Positions 11,928 through 26,900 of a stretch of 64,000 nt of DNA are shown here, piece by piece. Both the position numbers and the translations under genes were made by a program. The stretch's first letter is position 1. Each line of letters opens with the position of its first letter. The notes under the pieces are model-generated. The model saw nothing but the letters and a program-made list of their open reading frames with translations, did not search any database and was not told where the DNA came from. Origin of the DNA: Ontholestes murinus (taxonomy: Eukaryota > Arthropoda > Insecta > Coleoptera > Staphylinidae); contig OZ018397.1 in the NCBI GenBank assembly GCA_963969525.1, positions 58,410,182 through 58,474,181 of the forward strand, in the 5' to 3' direction.

Positions 11928-14900
11928 GTTTGTGAAATAGTTAATTGAATTTTAATACAAAAATTATTGTAAATACCTTGTTTAATATCTTAATTCTTAT
12001 TTAAATTTCATTGGCGACTATTTTCGATAGCTTTAGCTTCACGTACAAAGCAAAATTTGTTCATCCAACCAAATTATGTACTAGAAACCCTTTCAAATAA
12101 CCTTATAAACTATACTTCTAAATTTTTACAAACAACTTTTACAAACAATTTTAGATGGCGTTGAACAAAAGAGTATATATTAGGTCAGTTTTGTTGTTTA
12201 TGAGTAGAGTCGAGTATATTTCAAGAGACAAAAAGATTGGATTGGTTGTTAATTGTTGAAAGTTTATTTTATACATAATTGTTAGGTAATATAATTAGAA
12301 TATTAGATTTTCAAAGAATTTTGTGTAAGAAAATAAAAGCAAACAAAATTCTTGGAAAGTGTTGTGTTTTCGTTATAAAATCACCTAATAGTTACAGATT
12401 GAATTATTGGTTTCGATCTATTTTTGATCTCATCAGCACCTTATAGTAGGAGACTCCTACCGACTAAAACCTCTCCTCCGCAATCGCAGTGTTTTGACGA
12501 GTCCAGTTCCTAAAGGCCTTAAGGCCTTTTGTAGTAGAATCTCAAGCAGTGGATCGCTAAGAATTGTGATCTCATCAGTTTTTTTTTTTTTTTTTTTTTG
12601 TCGTAAGAGGAAGAAAATCCTGCATACCCTTATACTCGGACTCTTACCAACTAAAACCTCTCCTCCGCGATCGCTGTTGTGACTAGGCATGGACCTATAG
12701 TTCTTTTCTAGTCGGCAATCTCATCAGCCCAGTTGGAGTCTCCATGTTTTTACATAAAGGCGCCATCTATTGTTTAAACGCTACACTACAGATCCCTTTT
12801 TGGGTGACTAAATTTATTTCATATTTTCCATTGATGTTGAAGGAAGTATTTTTTCATTTCCTATGGAACTTCTTTAATTACACGATTAATTTCCCAACAG
12901 ATGACACTTATATGTACGACGAGGACGCGCGTATGCTGGCGCCGGGGGCGCACGGTCACGACCGGGGCCACTGGTACGACGAGCCGCCCTACGAGAGCGA
13001 CCCGGAGGACTTTCTCATGGGTGGAAGCCCGGGCCCGACGGCTACCATCCAGAACGGTCGGGTGTGCTTCACGCTGAACCTGCGACAGGAGCCCCGCGGC
13101 GAAGGCGTCATCTCGCTGCGCAGCGCCGGGGACATCTCGCTGCCGCGGGACACGCCAACGGGGTCGGCTCCCAGGGGAACCCCCAGGCGCGGCCTCATCC
13201 TGCCCCAGGCGGGCTACCCGCCGACCATCATACCGCTCACGCACTCGAGGTAAGAGGGGGATCGATTTTGTACGTTTTTCTTTTTATGATGTCCTCGCAG
13301 GACGTGCAGGGACAGGGAGAGCGGGGATTACGCCGGCTCGGACGTCCAGAGTGTCAGCTCGAGGCTCTCCACCTTATCAGTGGACACGAGCAGATCAGAA
13401 CAGCAAGATACGTCCCAAATGGTCTCCCCGCAGTACTACACGCATTTAGAGGAGAAAATCAGGCACTTCAGGAAAACGGGCGCGTACGCCAGGAGCGAGG
13501 ACGGCTTATCCCCCAGCCAGAGTTCAGATTACGAGGATCAGGACGACTACAACTGCAGCCAACAAGTCGCCACCGTCCACATGGTAAGTCCACCGCATTT
13601 TAAACCGACCGCCGACAACGGTAATCACCCGATTTTCAGTCCGGAGACGGCAGGACCGCCGGCGTCTCGACGCTCGTGGGAAAAGTGCGCGGATTAAGGG
13701 AGGACGTCCAGAGGAAAATATCCAGATTGAAAAATGAGAGCGTCGATCAGAGGCGATCCGATCAGGCCTTTCCCTGCTCCGCCAGTTCCGTCGAGAGCCT
13801 CCCCAGCGGATCTGGATCCAGTAAGTACCTTCGCATTTATCTGCATCGATAAATTTCCAAACAATCCTCCTCCGATCACACACACACACACACACACACC
13901 GAAAATAAAGAAAAAGGAAAGAGATCCTGAAGGATAATAGGCTCCGAGGAGAAAAAAATTAAAGGGCATTAAACGATCTCGCGTAATCGACGTTTTAAAT
14001 AAATGATTACGTCTTCAATCCCCCTTCAGACGAGACTTTAAAAAAAAATCGAAAACGTCGTGAGTTACTGTAATATACATACATCACACTGAGATCTAAT
14101 TTACTTCAAACACAGCACACTTTTAATACATAAAAAATTAACTACACTACGTAAAATCTACAAATCCAATTAGGCAATGATAGACTCATAAACTCAAAAA
14201 TCTAACAAGTTACACAATAACAAATTAAAGTTTAAGAATTTAAAATTCGTAAACATTAAAAGGTCTAAAAATTCTAAAAATTTAAAGTTGCAGAGTTAAC
14301 AAGCTTAAGAATACAGTTGACAAGTTCTATAACCAGCTAAAATTTAAAATCCTAATGAAATTTACTCTAAAATATTTCAGAGATTTTAAATATTAACTGA
14401 TTATATTACTATTTTTTTAGTATTAAGCATTACAGTCATCTGACATCTATTATTTGTCATCTGTCAACTGTTACCTACCATCTGTCAACTGTCATCTATT
14501 ATCTGCCAACTGTGATCTGTTATTGGCCATCAATGATTTATCGTTTGGCCTTTGTCAACTGTCAATTGAAAACAATTTATAAATCTAATGTCAACAGTCT
14601 CATCAATCGTTTAACTTATATGTTAGTTATTAATCTATTTGGACAAAAAAATGTAGACAAACATTCGAAAGTTTATAAATATAAAGTGTTGTCTAGTCTA
14701 TAATCTGTAATATGTTAATTGTCAAGTGTCAAGTGTCAAGTGTCAATTGTCAATTATCAACTGTTAACTGTCAAATGTCAATTGTCAACTGTCAAGTGTT
14801 AACTGCCAACTGTCAAGTGTCAATTGTCAACTATCATCTATTATCTGTCATATGTCAACTGTCAACAATCATTTGTCATTGTTGAATTTCAATTATCAAT

Positions 14901-17900
14901 TGTAAATTGTCATTTTTCTTTTCGACTTTTAAATTCCAATAATCATTTGTTGCAATTAAATTGCATTGAAAATAATGGGAATTTGCAAATTTCATCTTTC
15001 ATCTGTCATCTGTTTTTTGTTATCTGTCATCTGTCATTTATCAACTGCCTTCTATCCTCCACCAATTGTAAACTGTTAGCTGTCATCTATATATTTTTTT
15101 AAATATAAATGTGTTGTCTATTATCTGTAATATGTTAACCAACAACTGTCAACTGTCAACTATCAATTGTCTACTGACTACTGTCAACTAACAACTGAAA
15201 ACTGTCAACTGTCAACTGTCTACTGTCTACTGCCTACTGTCTACTGTCAACTGAAAACTGTCAACTGTTAACTGTCAACTATCATCTGTCATATGTCAAC
15301 TGTCAACAATCATTTCTCATTATTGAATTTCAATTATCAATTGTCAACTGTCAACTGACAACTATCATCTGTTATCTATCATATGTCAACTGTCAACAAT
15401 CATTTGTCTTTGTTGAATTTCAATTATCAATTGTAAATTGTGATTTTTCTTTTCGACTTTTAAATTCCAATAATCATTTGTTAATTAAATTGAATTGAAA
15501 ATAATGGGAATTTGCAAATTTCATCTTTCATCTGTCATTTGTCATCTGTTATCTGTCATTTATCAACTGTCATCTATCGTCTGCCAATTGTGAACTGTTA
15601 ACTATCATCTATCATTTTTTTAAGTATAAAGTGTTGTCTATTATCTGTAATATGTTAACCAACAACTGTCAACTATCAACTGTCTACTGACTACTGCCAA
15701 CTGACTACTGAAAACTGTCAACTGTCAACTGAAAACTGTCAACTATTAACTGTCAACTATCATCTGTCATATGTCAACTGTCAACAATCATTTCTCATTG
15801 TTGAATTCAATTATCAATTGTAAATTGTCATTTTTCTTTTCGACTTTTAAATTCTAATAATCATTTGTTAAATAAATTTGTTAATTAAAAATAATGGGAA
15901 TTTGCAAATTTCATCTTTCATCTGTCATCTGTCCTTTGTCATCTGTCATTTATCAACTGCCATCTATCCTCTGTCAATTGTAAACTGTTAACTATCACCT
16001 ATCATATTGTTTATAATATAAAGTGTTGTCTATTATCTGTAATATGTTAACTAACAACTGTCGTTTGTCAACTATCAACTGTCTACTGACTACTGCCAAC
16101 TGCCAACTAAAAACTGTCAACTGTCAACTGTCAACTGTCAACTGTCAACTGTCAACTGTCAATTGTCAACTGTCAACTGTCAACTGTCTACTGTCTACTA
16201 TCTACTGTCTACTGTCAACTGAAAACTGTCAACTATCATCTGTCATATGTCAACTGTCAACAATCATTTGTCATTGTTGAATTTCAATTATAAATTGTAA
16301 ATTGTCATTTTTCTTTTCGACTTTTAAGTTCCTATAATCTTTTTTTAATTAAATTGAATTAAAATAATTGAAATTTGCAAATTTCATTTTTCATCTGTCA
16401 TCTGTCTTTTGTTATCTGTCATCTGTCATTTATCAACTGATATCTATCTTCTGCCAATTGTGAACTATTAACTATCATCAATCATTTTTTTTTAATATAA
16501 AGTGTTGTCTATTATCTGTAATATGTTAACCAACAACTGTCAACTGTCAACTATCAACTGTCTACTGACTACTGCCAACTGACAACTGAAAACTGTCAAC
16601 TGTCAACAATCATTTGTCATTGTTGAATTTCAATTATCAATTGTAAATTGTCTTTTTTTCTACTTTTAAATTCTAATAATAATTTGTTAATTAAATTGAA
16701 TTGAAAATAATGGGAATTTGCAAATTTCATCTTTCATCTGTCATCTGTCTTTTGTCATCTGTCATTTATCAGCTGCCATCTATCCTCTGTCAATTGTAAA
16801 CTGGTAACTATCATCTATCATGTTTTTAATATAAAGTTTTGTCTATTATCTGTAATATTTTAACTAACAACTGTCGTTTGTCAACGGTTGTTTGTCAACT
16901 GTCAACTGAAAACTGTCAACTGTCAACTGAAAACTGACAACTGACAACTGATAACTGTCAACTGACAACTAAAAACTGTCAACTGATAACTGTCAACTGT
17001 CAACGGTCATCTGTCAACAATCATCTGTTATTGTTGTTTAATTTCAATTATTAATTGTAATTTTTTTATTCGACTTTTAAATTCTAATTATCAGTTGTTT
17101 GAATTGAAAATATTGACAAATTTTATATATCATTTGCAAATTTCATCTTTCATCTGTCATCTGTCATCTGTCTTTTATCTTCTGTCATCTGTCATTTATC
17201 AATTGACATCTATCGTCTGCCAATTGTAAACTGTTAACTATAATCCATCATAAGATTATTAACTAGTGACTGTCATATTCAATCTATGTAAACTGTCAAC
17301 TGTCATCTATTGTCTAACATTTGCCAACACTAAACTGTCATTTGTTATCACTTATGACAGATAATATCTTTCATCTGTTACTTATAAAACTCAAGTATAA
17401 ATTGTGAAATTTCATTTCTACTGTTTTCAATTTATAAATATCAGTAGACAATTGACAATCAAATTAGATTGAAAATATGCAAATACTGCAAGTATTATAT
17501 GTCGTTTGTAAATTTTGAAATATCAAATTTTGTTATATCTCATCTGTCACTGAGATTCTACATGTAAATGACAACTAGTTTAACTGTCATCAACTGTCAT
17601 TCGCAAACACTTAATTGTCAATAATCATTTGCCATTGTTAAATTTCAATTATTAATTGTAAATTGTCAATTGTTTATAACTCTAATAGTCACAAATTGGA
17701 ATTGAAACTCTGAAAATTGAAATATTTGCAAAATTTAAAATATCATCTTGTATCTGTTATCAACTGTCAATTATCTACTGCCGATTGTAAACTGTCAATT
17801 GTCATCTATCATCATCTGACATTCTCCAATTGTGAAGTACTAAACGTCAATGACAAATATTACATGTCACCTGTAAATGTTTAAATTTTATCAAATGCCA

Positions 17901-20900
17901 TCTACTAACTGTCAAATGTCAACAATCATTTGTCATTGTAAACTGTTGAACCTTAGGTATCAATTGTCATCTGCTTTTAGCAGATAAAGTCAAATAGTCA
18001 GTTGCAAATTATTAAATGTCAAATGTTATGACAAATGACAGATAACATGTGAAAGATATCAGTCATCTGTCACCTGTCACTTGTCACCTGTCACCTGTCA
18101 CCTGTCATCTGTCACCTGTCATCTGTCATCTGTCCTCATTTGTCATCTCTCATCTGTCATCTGTCGTCTATCATCTGTTATCTGTCAACTGTCATCTGTC
18201 ATCTGTCAACTGTCATGTATCTGTCATCTGTCAACGGTCATCTGTCATCTGTCATCTGTCAACTGTCATCTATCTGTCATCTGTCGTCTGACATCTGTCA
18301 TCTGCCATCTGTCATATGTCATCTACGATGACAAAAAAGATAGTCCAAAGACCTATGATGTGTTGTCAAGTTTAGATTTTCCAGAGATTTTAAAAGAAAT
18401 TTTCGAATTTGAATCCAAATGTCAAATGTTTGAATATTAATGTGAAATCTCAACCTTCATCTGTAAATTTTTAAATGAAATGTGTCATCTGTCAACTGTC
18501 AACTGTCATTTACCAATTATTATCTGTCAACTGTCAAATATCAATTGTCAAGTGTCATCTGTCTTCTAAGATAATAAACTTGATAGTCCAAAGATTTGTA
18601 ATGTGTTGCTTAGTTTAAATTTTCCGGAGAAATTTGTATTATTGAAATCTAAACGTCAAGTGTCAACTGTTAACTGACCAATGTTTCTCGCTGTTTGTAC
18701 ATTTTCCAATATCAGATGATATTGGATATCTGTCATATCTGTTATTTGTCATATGCCATCGCCATCTAAGATCACAAATTGAATAGTCCAAGTTGCTTGG
18801 TTTAAAGACTTTAAAGACTTTAAAATAACAATGACAAATGTCAACTGTCAAGTGACAAATTTCTCTTGTAATCTGTAAATTTTAATTTTCAAACTTCCCT
18901 GTTACCGGACATTCTTCATCTCTCATCTGTCATCTGTCATCTGTCATATGTTATTTGTCATCCATAATCTGTCAACTGCCAACTGACAATTTTTTCTTGT
19001 TATCTGTAAATTTTCAAAGGACCATGTTATTGAATATCTGTCAACTGTCATCTATTACTGATCATCTGTCATCTGTCATTTGTCATTTTTTATCTAAAAT
19101 GACAAACTAAATGGTCTAAAGATTTATAATATGTTGCTTAGATTAAATTTTTCAGAGATTTAAAAATAAATTTTGGAATTTAATCTAAATGCCAAATGTC
19201 AATTGTCAACTGAGAAATGATTCTTGCCATTTGTAAATGCTCAAATGTCAACTGTCAAGTGATAAATTTTTCTTGTCATCTATAAATTTTCAAACGTTCC
19301 TGTTATCGGACATCTGTCATCTGTTGTCTGTCAACTATCATCTGTCACCTTTCATCTGTCACCTATCATCTATCATCTGTCACCTATCATCTGTCATCTA
19401 TCATCGGTCACCTATCATCTGTCATATGTCATCTGCCATCTAGGATGACAAACTAGATTGTCCAAAGATCTGTAATATGTTGGTTAGTTTAAATTTCTCA
19501 GAGATTTAAAAATATATTATCGAATTTAATCTAAATGTCAAATGTCAACTGTTAACTAAGAAATGTTTTCTGCTATTTGTGTATGTTTAAATGTCAATTG
19601 TCAATAGTTATCTGACATATGTCAGGATGACAAACTAAATAGTCCAAGTGGCTTAGTTAAAATTTCTCAAAGATTTTAAAATAAATTTTGTAATTTAAAT
19701 CCAAATGTCCAATATCAACTTTCAACTGACAAATGTTTTCTGCCATGTGTAGATTTTCAAATGTCACATGTTATCGGATATCTGTCATCTGCCATCTGTC
19801 ATCTATCATCTAAGATAATAAACTTACTAGTCCAAGTTGCTTAGTTTAAATTTCCGAGATTTTAAAACTAATTTTGGAATATAAATCCAAATGATTAATG
19901 TCAATTGTCAACTGACGATTTTTTCTTGTCATCTGTATATTGTCAAACGTCTATATTATTGGACTGTCATCTATCCTCTATCATTTGCCATATGTCGTAT
20001 ATCATATGTCATCAAAGATGATAAATTAAATAGACTAAACATCTATAATATGTTGCTTACTTCAAATTTCACAGAGATTATTATTTTTTTTAAATTTAAA
20101 TCAAAATTTCAAATTACAATTGTCAACTGACAAATATTTTCTATTATCTGTAAATTTCATCTGTCATCTGTCATGTCATCTCTAATCTAATACTTGTCTC
20201 CTCTTGTTTATCATCTGTCATCCATCACTTGACGACTGACAACAGTTGTCAATTAAATTATCAAGTCAATTGATTTCAACGCATAAATTTCAATAGTAAA
20301 TTGTTAATCTACTTGGATTGAGCAAAACTCTGACAAATATTAAACGTTGTGCCTGTATATATTTCAATTTTTATTCAACTGTCAACTACAATTTACCATC
20401 TGACATCTGTCATTGTTAAACAATATCTTAATGTAATTTGATAGAAATAAAAATCAAATACCGACATATGATGTCATCTGTCATATGACGGGGTTAACCT
20501 AAAATGTCAAGTGTCAAGTATTACTTGTCATCTGTCAACTGTCAATGATTATCTGTTAACTGTCAGATGTCGACGCTTAAAGTAGTATTAGTTAGTTAAA
20601 GTATTAATTATAAATTTTAATATTTAATTGTTAATTATGTTGGTTAATCGCATTTGTCATTTCTCATCGAAATAGAACATTATTTGTAGTGTATAATAAA
20701 GTGCATATGTAGGGTGGGTGGGATGTTCTCTCATTTACACTCCAAGTAGAAAATATCCATATAAACTTGACGTAAAATTTATACCTTCAAAAAAATAGTA
20801 ATAGTAACTAATTAAAAGTTGAATTAAACTTTATGTTTTATGTTTTACTGATTGAACGATGGGATAGAGGCCACCCACCCACCCTACATAAACAATTAAA

Positions 20901-23900
20901 CTTTCTCCAAAATAATGCAGTGTTTTTTTTTTAATTCTCATTTGCGATTTTGATTTAATATTCCTTTGAAATTAAGCACTATTTGTGGTGTACGTCAAAA
21001 TACATATGTAGGGTGGGTGGGTGGCCACTATCCTACACTCCATCTAGTAAAACATCTTCAAAAATTTGACGTAAATTTATATCATCAAAAAAATATATTC
21101 AACCTTAATTTCAGGAAATTTTTCTTAACGAACATTTTATTGCTGTTTAAATTTTCACTTGCGATATTGACTTTATTCCCCTTGGAAATTAAACTCTAAT
21201 TGTGTTTTGTGTATAATTGTAAATGTAAAATGGGTGGGTGGTCTTTATTTCATCCTCCAATTATCAAAACATAAGTAAGGGTTTTAATTAAAAGTTCCAG
21301 AATATAAAATTATTACAATTTTTTAAACAGCAACATCAACGATTAGTAATTAAAGGCATCATGTATATTTAGAGTGGATGGGTGGACTCTATTCTATCTT
21401 ATAAACCGTAAAATATCATTTAAAATTATTTGAAAAACTTATATGAAAAATAATTAATTTGTTCGCCCGGCGCATTCACCATAAATAACAGTATACATTT
21501 TCACCTATTTAAAACAATCATTTTCTTTGTATTTATTGAATTAAACGATTATATAATGTATGTATTATTAATTTCCTCATATTTCATGATAGGTAAAGTG
21601 TGGTGTTGGGTTTTGTGTTTCAAAGTGTGCGTCTGTACGTCTCGGTGATGTGTAGTTTCCGCACAAATTAATTACACTCACCTATTAGCTCTCGCGTGCG
21701 TGATTATGCTGGCGAAGTTTGAGTAGGCCTCTTTTCAGCGGGGCCAACACTTTGGAACCGTGTTTATTTGCGTACAGCGCCGCCGCCCGTCATGGGGGCC
21801 GCGAGCTAATTTACCGCCGACGTCTATTATGACAACAGGCACACATTGTTGCTATTTGCCTAATTGATGTTTAACTGTAGTTCACAACTATTAAATTCTA
21901 CTTTGTTTGGATGTCGGCGCGTGTTTGAACAATCATTGTTTCGCACAACACAACTAATGCAACGTTAACCTACATACGAACACAACGTACACCTAAGTAA
22001 ATTTAATTGTTTCTTTTTTTTAGGTAAAGTTATTGGGGGGTTGGTTTAGTATGCATCTACCTACCCTACAAATATTTAAAAAATTGAATTCTCACTTAAC
22101 CTGTGGTGAAACAATTGTATATTAATTAGAACATAAATAAACACCAAGTGTTAATTAACCTCTAGTTAATATATAACGATCTTAAAAATAGTTTAACTGT
22201 TAGTACATGGTAATTGATATTTACACTGATTTTTTTTCAATTCTATGTAAAACCAAATAAATTGCTATTTCCATTCTATAATCTGTAAAAAGTTCTTTAC
22301 GTAAATTATCAATTTTTTTACTTTTAACATTTTATTTCGATGTAAATTTCTCAACTAATCTCAGAATAAAACCTGACATGTTACATATTGCACACCCTAG
22401 ATTTACCAGAAGATTATAACTATACATGTGTGTATGCACGAAAGGGGATGGACCTGCGGTGTGTGCGTGGTGCCCGATCGCTCCCTCATCAATCATTTTG
22501 ACGTCTGTGACGTGTCAATTATTCAGGCGACGGCAACGGTTCCAATTCAATCAGGACCGAATTGTCATCATGGGGCTGTGTGTTAATAATTGAGGCCAAC
22601 AAAAAAAACACACACTCTCATACACGCCGTAATTCACGACCTTTCTCTAAAATTAGAAAGACCTCAATTATGTTTAAAGGTAGATCCGAAATTAAAACGT
22701 CCATGTCGTTCAATTAATTCCATTAAAAAAAAACTAAATCTTGGCATCGAGTTAAATCGATTCGTAAATAATGCAGAATCAAAAAAAAGTTAAGTAAAGA
22801 ACTGTGGAAATATAAATTAAATATTTTAATTACATTTGATTTGATTATTAATATTGATAATAAATCATATTAATTTTAAATTAAATTTCATAATAGCAAA
22901 CCAATATGAATTGAAAATTAACAACTAGCAATTTTAATAATTAACTTTTAATTAATTAAACGAATTAAACAAAAACGCTTACTTTATTGATTTCACACTT
23001 TAATTAATTGATTATTCTGACGAGGTTGAAAATATTTAATTTTACACTCGTATAAACAAACGGTTTGTTATAACTAAAATCGTCAATTATAAATTTTATA
23101 AGCAAGCTTAACAGTGATAAATATTACATGACAGTTAGCAGTCGGTAAATGACAACAGATGACAGATAAGAGAAGATATTTTAAATTTGAAAACGATATA
23201 TAAAATATACCTACGATTGCACTTTTATAAATCGAAGTAATTTTAAAAAATCTTTAAGAGTCTTTATAAGTTAAGTAATAATAATTACAATTGATACTTG
23301 AGATTCAAGAGTGATATAATAGATGATAAATAATAGACAGTTGACAGTTGACAGTTGACAGTTGACAGATAATAGACATGTTTGATAACATCTAATACTT
23401 AAATGTTAAGCAGACTTCATAGAAAAAAATTTTGTTTAAATTTACCAGTCGATAATTTAAAATTTAAAATTTAAATTTAACAATGACTTTTATTTTTGTC
23501 AGTCGACAGTTGGTTGTAGGTGACAGTTTCTGGTACTTGAAAATTTGCAATTGACATATCACATTTATCGTCGACAGTTTACAAATACATTTGAAAAATA
23601 AAGCTTCAAGACCTACAATTTTGTAAATTCTGACAAATGTTATTAACAAACGGATTAACAATTGAATATTAGAATGTATGCGTTGAGAATAGCTGACATG
23701 ACATTTTACAATTGTTATTTGCCCTTTTACAGCGACAGTTGGCAGATAATAATTAGAAACTGACAGTTAACAGATAAGCGTTGACAGTTGACACATGACA
23801 AGTAATACTTGACACTTGAAAATTATTTGATATTTTAGGTTAACCATATCATATGACAGATGACATTACACGCCAGTATTCGATTTTTTTCAATCAATAT

Positions 23901-26900
23901 ACATTAAGGAGTTGTTTAACAATGGCAGATATCAGATGGTAAGTTGTAGATGACAGTTGAATTAAAATGGAAATGTATACAGGCACAACATTTAATATCT
24001 GTCAGTGTTTTGCCCAATCCAAGTAGATAAACAATTGACATTCGAATAATTGTGGAATGCCCTGAAGTCAGTTGATATGATACTTTAATTCATAACCGTC
24101 GATAAATAACATGTGACATGTAATAGATTAGAGATGACATAAGACAGATGACGGAGGATAGATGACAGTTGACAGTTGACAGTTGACAGATGACAGATGA
24201 CAGATTACAGATGACAGATGACAGAAAACAGATGACAGATGATAGATGACATATGACAGATGTCTGATAACATATGACATTTAAAAAGCTTCAAATAATA
24301 CAAAACATTTGTCAGTTATAAAATTTCAAAATTTATTTTTAATTCTGCGGAAAATTTAAACTAAACAACACATTACAGATCTTCGGACGATTTAGTTTGT
24401 CATCGTAGATGACAGATGACATATGATAGATGACAAATAACAGATGAATATTTATCATTTAGATTAATATTCCAAAATTAATTTGAATTTTAAAATCTCA
24501 GAAATATAAACTGAGCAACTTGGACTAATAAGTTTATTTTCTTAGATGATAGATGACATGTGACAAATGACAGATATCCGTTAACATGTGACACTTGAAA
24601 ATCTACAGATGATTGAAAACATTCGTCAGTTGGCAGTTGACATTTGACATTTGGATTTGAATTACAAAAGTTAATTTAAAATCTTTGAGAAATTTAAACT
24701 AAGCCACTTGGACTATTTAGTTTGTCATCTTGACAGATGTCAGACAACTATTGAGAAGTGACATTTAAACATTTACAAATAGTAGCATTTAAATTAAATT
24801 CGAAAAATTATTTTTAAATATAGAAGAAATTTAAACTAAACAACATATTAAAGACCTTTGGACTATCTAGTTTGTCATCTTAGATGGCAGATGACATATA
24901 ACAGATGACAGATGAGATAGATTATGGTGATATGATGATAGGTGATAGATTATAGGTGACAAATGACAATGACAGATCATAGATGACAGATGATAAATGA
25001 CAGATGATAGATGACAGATGGTAGGTGACAGATGATAGCTGACAGGCAACAGATGTCCTATAACACATGACAGATGTCCGATAACAGGAAAGTTTGAAAA
25101 TTTATAGATGGCAAAAAAAATTTGTCACCTAACAGTTGACATTTGAGAATTAACAAATGGCAAGAATCATTTCTCAGTTGACATTTGACATTTGACATTT
25201 AGATTAAATTCCAAAGTTTATTTTTAAATCTCTGAGAAATTTAATCTAAGCAACATATTACAAATGACAATCTTTGGACCATTTAGTTTGACATTTAAAT
25301 GACAAATGACAAATAACAGATGATGAGTAACAGATGACAGTTGACAGATATTCGACCACATAGACTTAAAATTTATACATAACAAGAAAAAAATGGCAGT
25401 TGGCAGTTGACAGATGATAGATGACAAATAACAGATGACAGATGACAGATGACAGATGACAGATGACAGATGACATATGACAAATGACAAATGACATATG
25501 ACAGATGACATATGACAGATCACATATGACAGATGACATATGACAAATGACAGATGTCCGGTAACAGAGAAGTTTGTAAATTAAAATTTATAGATGACAA
25601 AATTTGTCACTGGACTGGTTGACATTTGTCATTGTTATCTTAAAGTCTCAGAAATTTAAACCAAGCAACTTGGACTATTCAATTTGTAATCTTAGATGGC
25701 AGATGACATATGACAAATAACACACATAACAGATATCCAATATCATATTGGATATTGGAAAATTTACTAATAGCGAGACACATTGGTCAGTTAACAGTTG
25801 ACACTTGACATTTAGATTTAAATATCAAAAAAATTCTCCTGGAAATTTAAAGTAAGCAACACATTACAAATCTTTGGACTATCAAGTTTGTTATCTTAGA
25901 AGACAGGTGACAATTGATAGTTGACAGTTGGCAGTTGACAGATAATATTTGACAGTTTACAGTCGACAGTCGATAAAATATATAAATAAAATAAACTTTA
26001 GAATTTAATCTAAATGCCAAATGTCAATTGTCAACTGAGAAATTTGTAATTTGAAAATGCTAAAATGTCAACTGACAAGTGACAAATTTTTCTTGGCATC
26101 TATAAATTTTCAAACTTTCCTGTTATCGGACATTTGTCATCTGTATTGGACATCTGTTGTTTGTCATCTGTCATCTCTGTCATCTCTGTCATCTCTGTCA
26201 TCTCTGTCATCTCTGTCATCTCTGTCATCTCTGTCATCTCTGTCATCTCTGTCATCTCTGTCATCTCTGTCATCTCTGTCATCTCTGTCATCTCTGTCAT
26301 CTCTGTCATCTCTGTCATCTCTGTCATCTCTGTCATCTCTGTCATCTCTGTCATCTCTGTCATCTCTGTCATCTCTGTCATCTCTGTCATCTCTGTCATC
26401 TCTGTCATCTCTGTCATCTCTGTCATCTCTGTCATCTCTGTCATCTCTGTCATCTCTGTCATCTCTGTCATCTCTGTCATCTCTGTCATCTCTGTCATCT
26501 CTGTCATCTCTGTCATCTCTGTCATCTCTGTCATCTCTGTCATCTCTGTCATCTCTGTCATCTCTGTCATCTCTGTCATCTCTGTCATCTCTGTCATCTC
26601 TGTCATCTCTGTCATCTCTGTCATCTCTGTCATCTCTGTCATCTCTGTCATCTCTGTCATCTCTGTCATCTCTGTCATCTCTGTCATCTCTGTCATCTCT
26701 GTCATCTCTGTCATCTCTGTCATCTCTGTCATCTCTGTCATCTCTGTCATCTCTGTCATCTCTGTCATCTCTGTCATCTCTGTCATCTCTGTCATCTCTG
26801 TCATCTCTGTCATCTCTGTCATCTCTGTCATCTCTGTCATCTCTGTCATCTCTGTCATCTCTGTCATCTCTGTCATCTCTGTCATCTCTGTCATCTCTGT

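Noticed and set aside
12143..12785. Possible insertion bounded by inverted AGATGGCG / CGCCATCT words
   Set aside because: The shared ends are only about 8-14 bp with a gap, and there is no target-site duplication I can see. The word also occurs near 54980.
12744..12900. N-terminal extension of exon 2 from an ATG at 12744
   Set aside because: It lies before a clear acceptor, is A/T-rich without coding character, and exon 1 joins in phase at 12901.
3290..19443. Many small frames reading CHLSSVICHLS-like peptides
   Set aside because: They are translations of CTGTCAT/TGACAGA heptamers in three overlapping frames.
22590..22793. 67-residue forward frame in intron 4
   Set aside because: No similarity or coding bias could be seen and it lies in A/T-rich intronic DNA.
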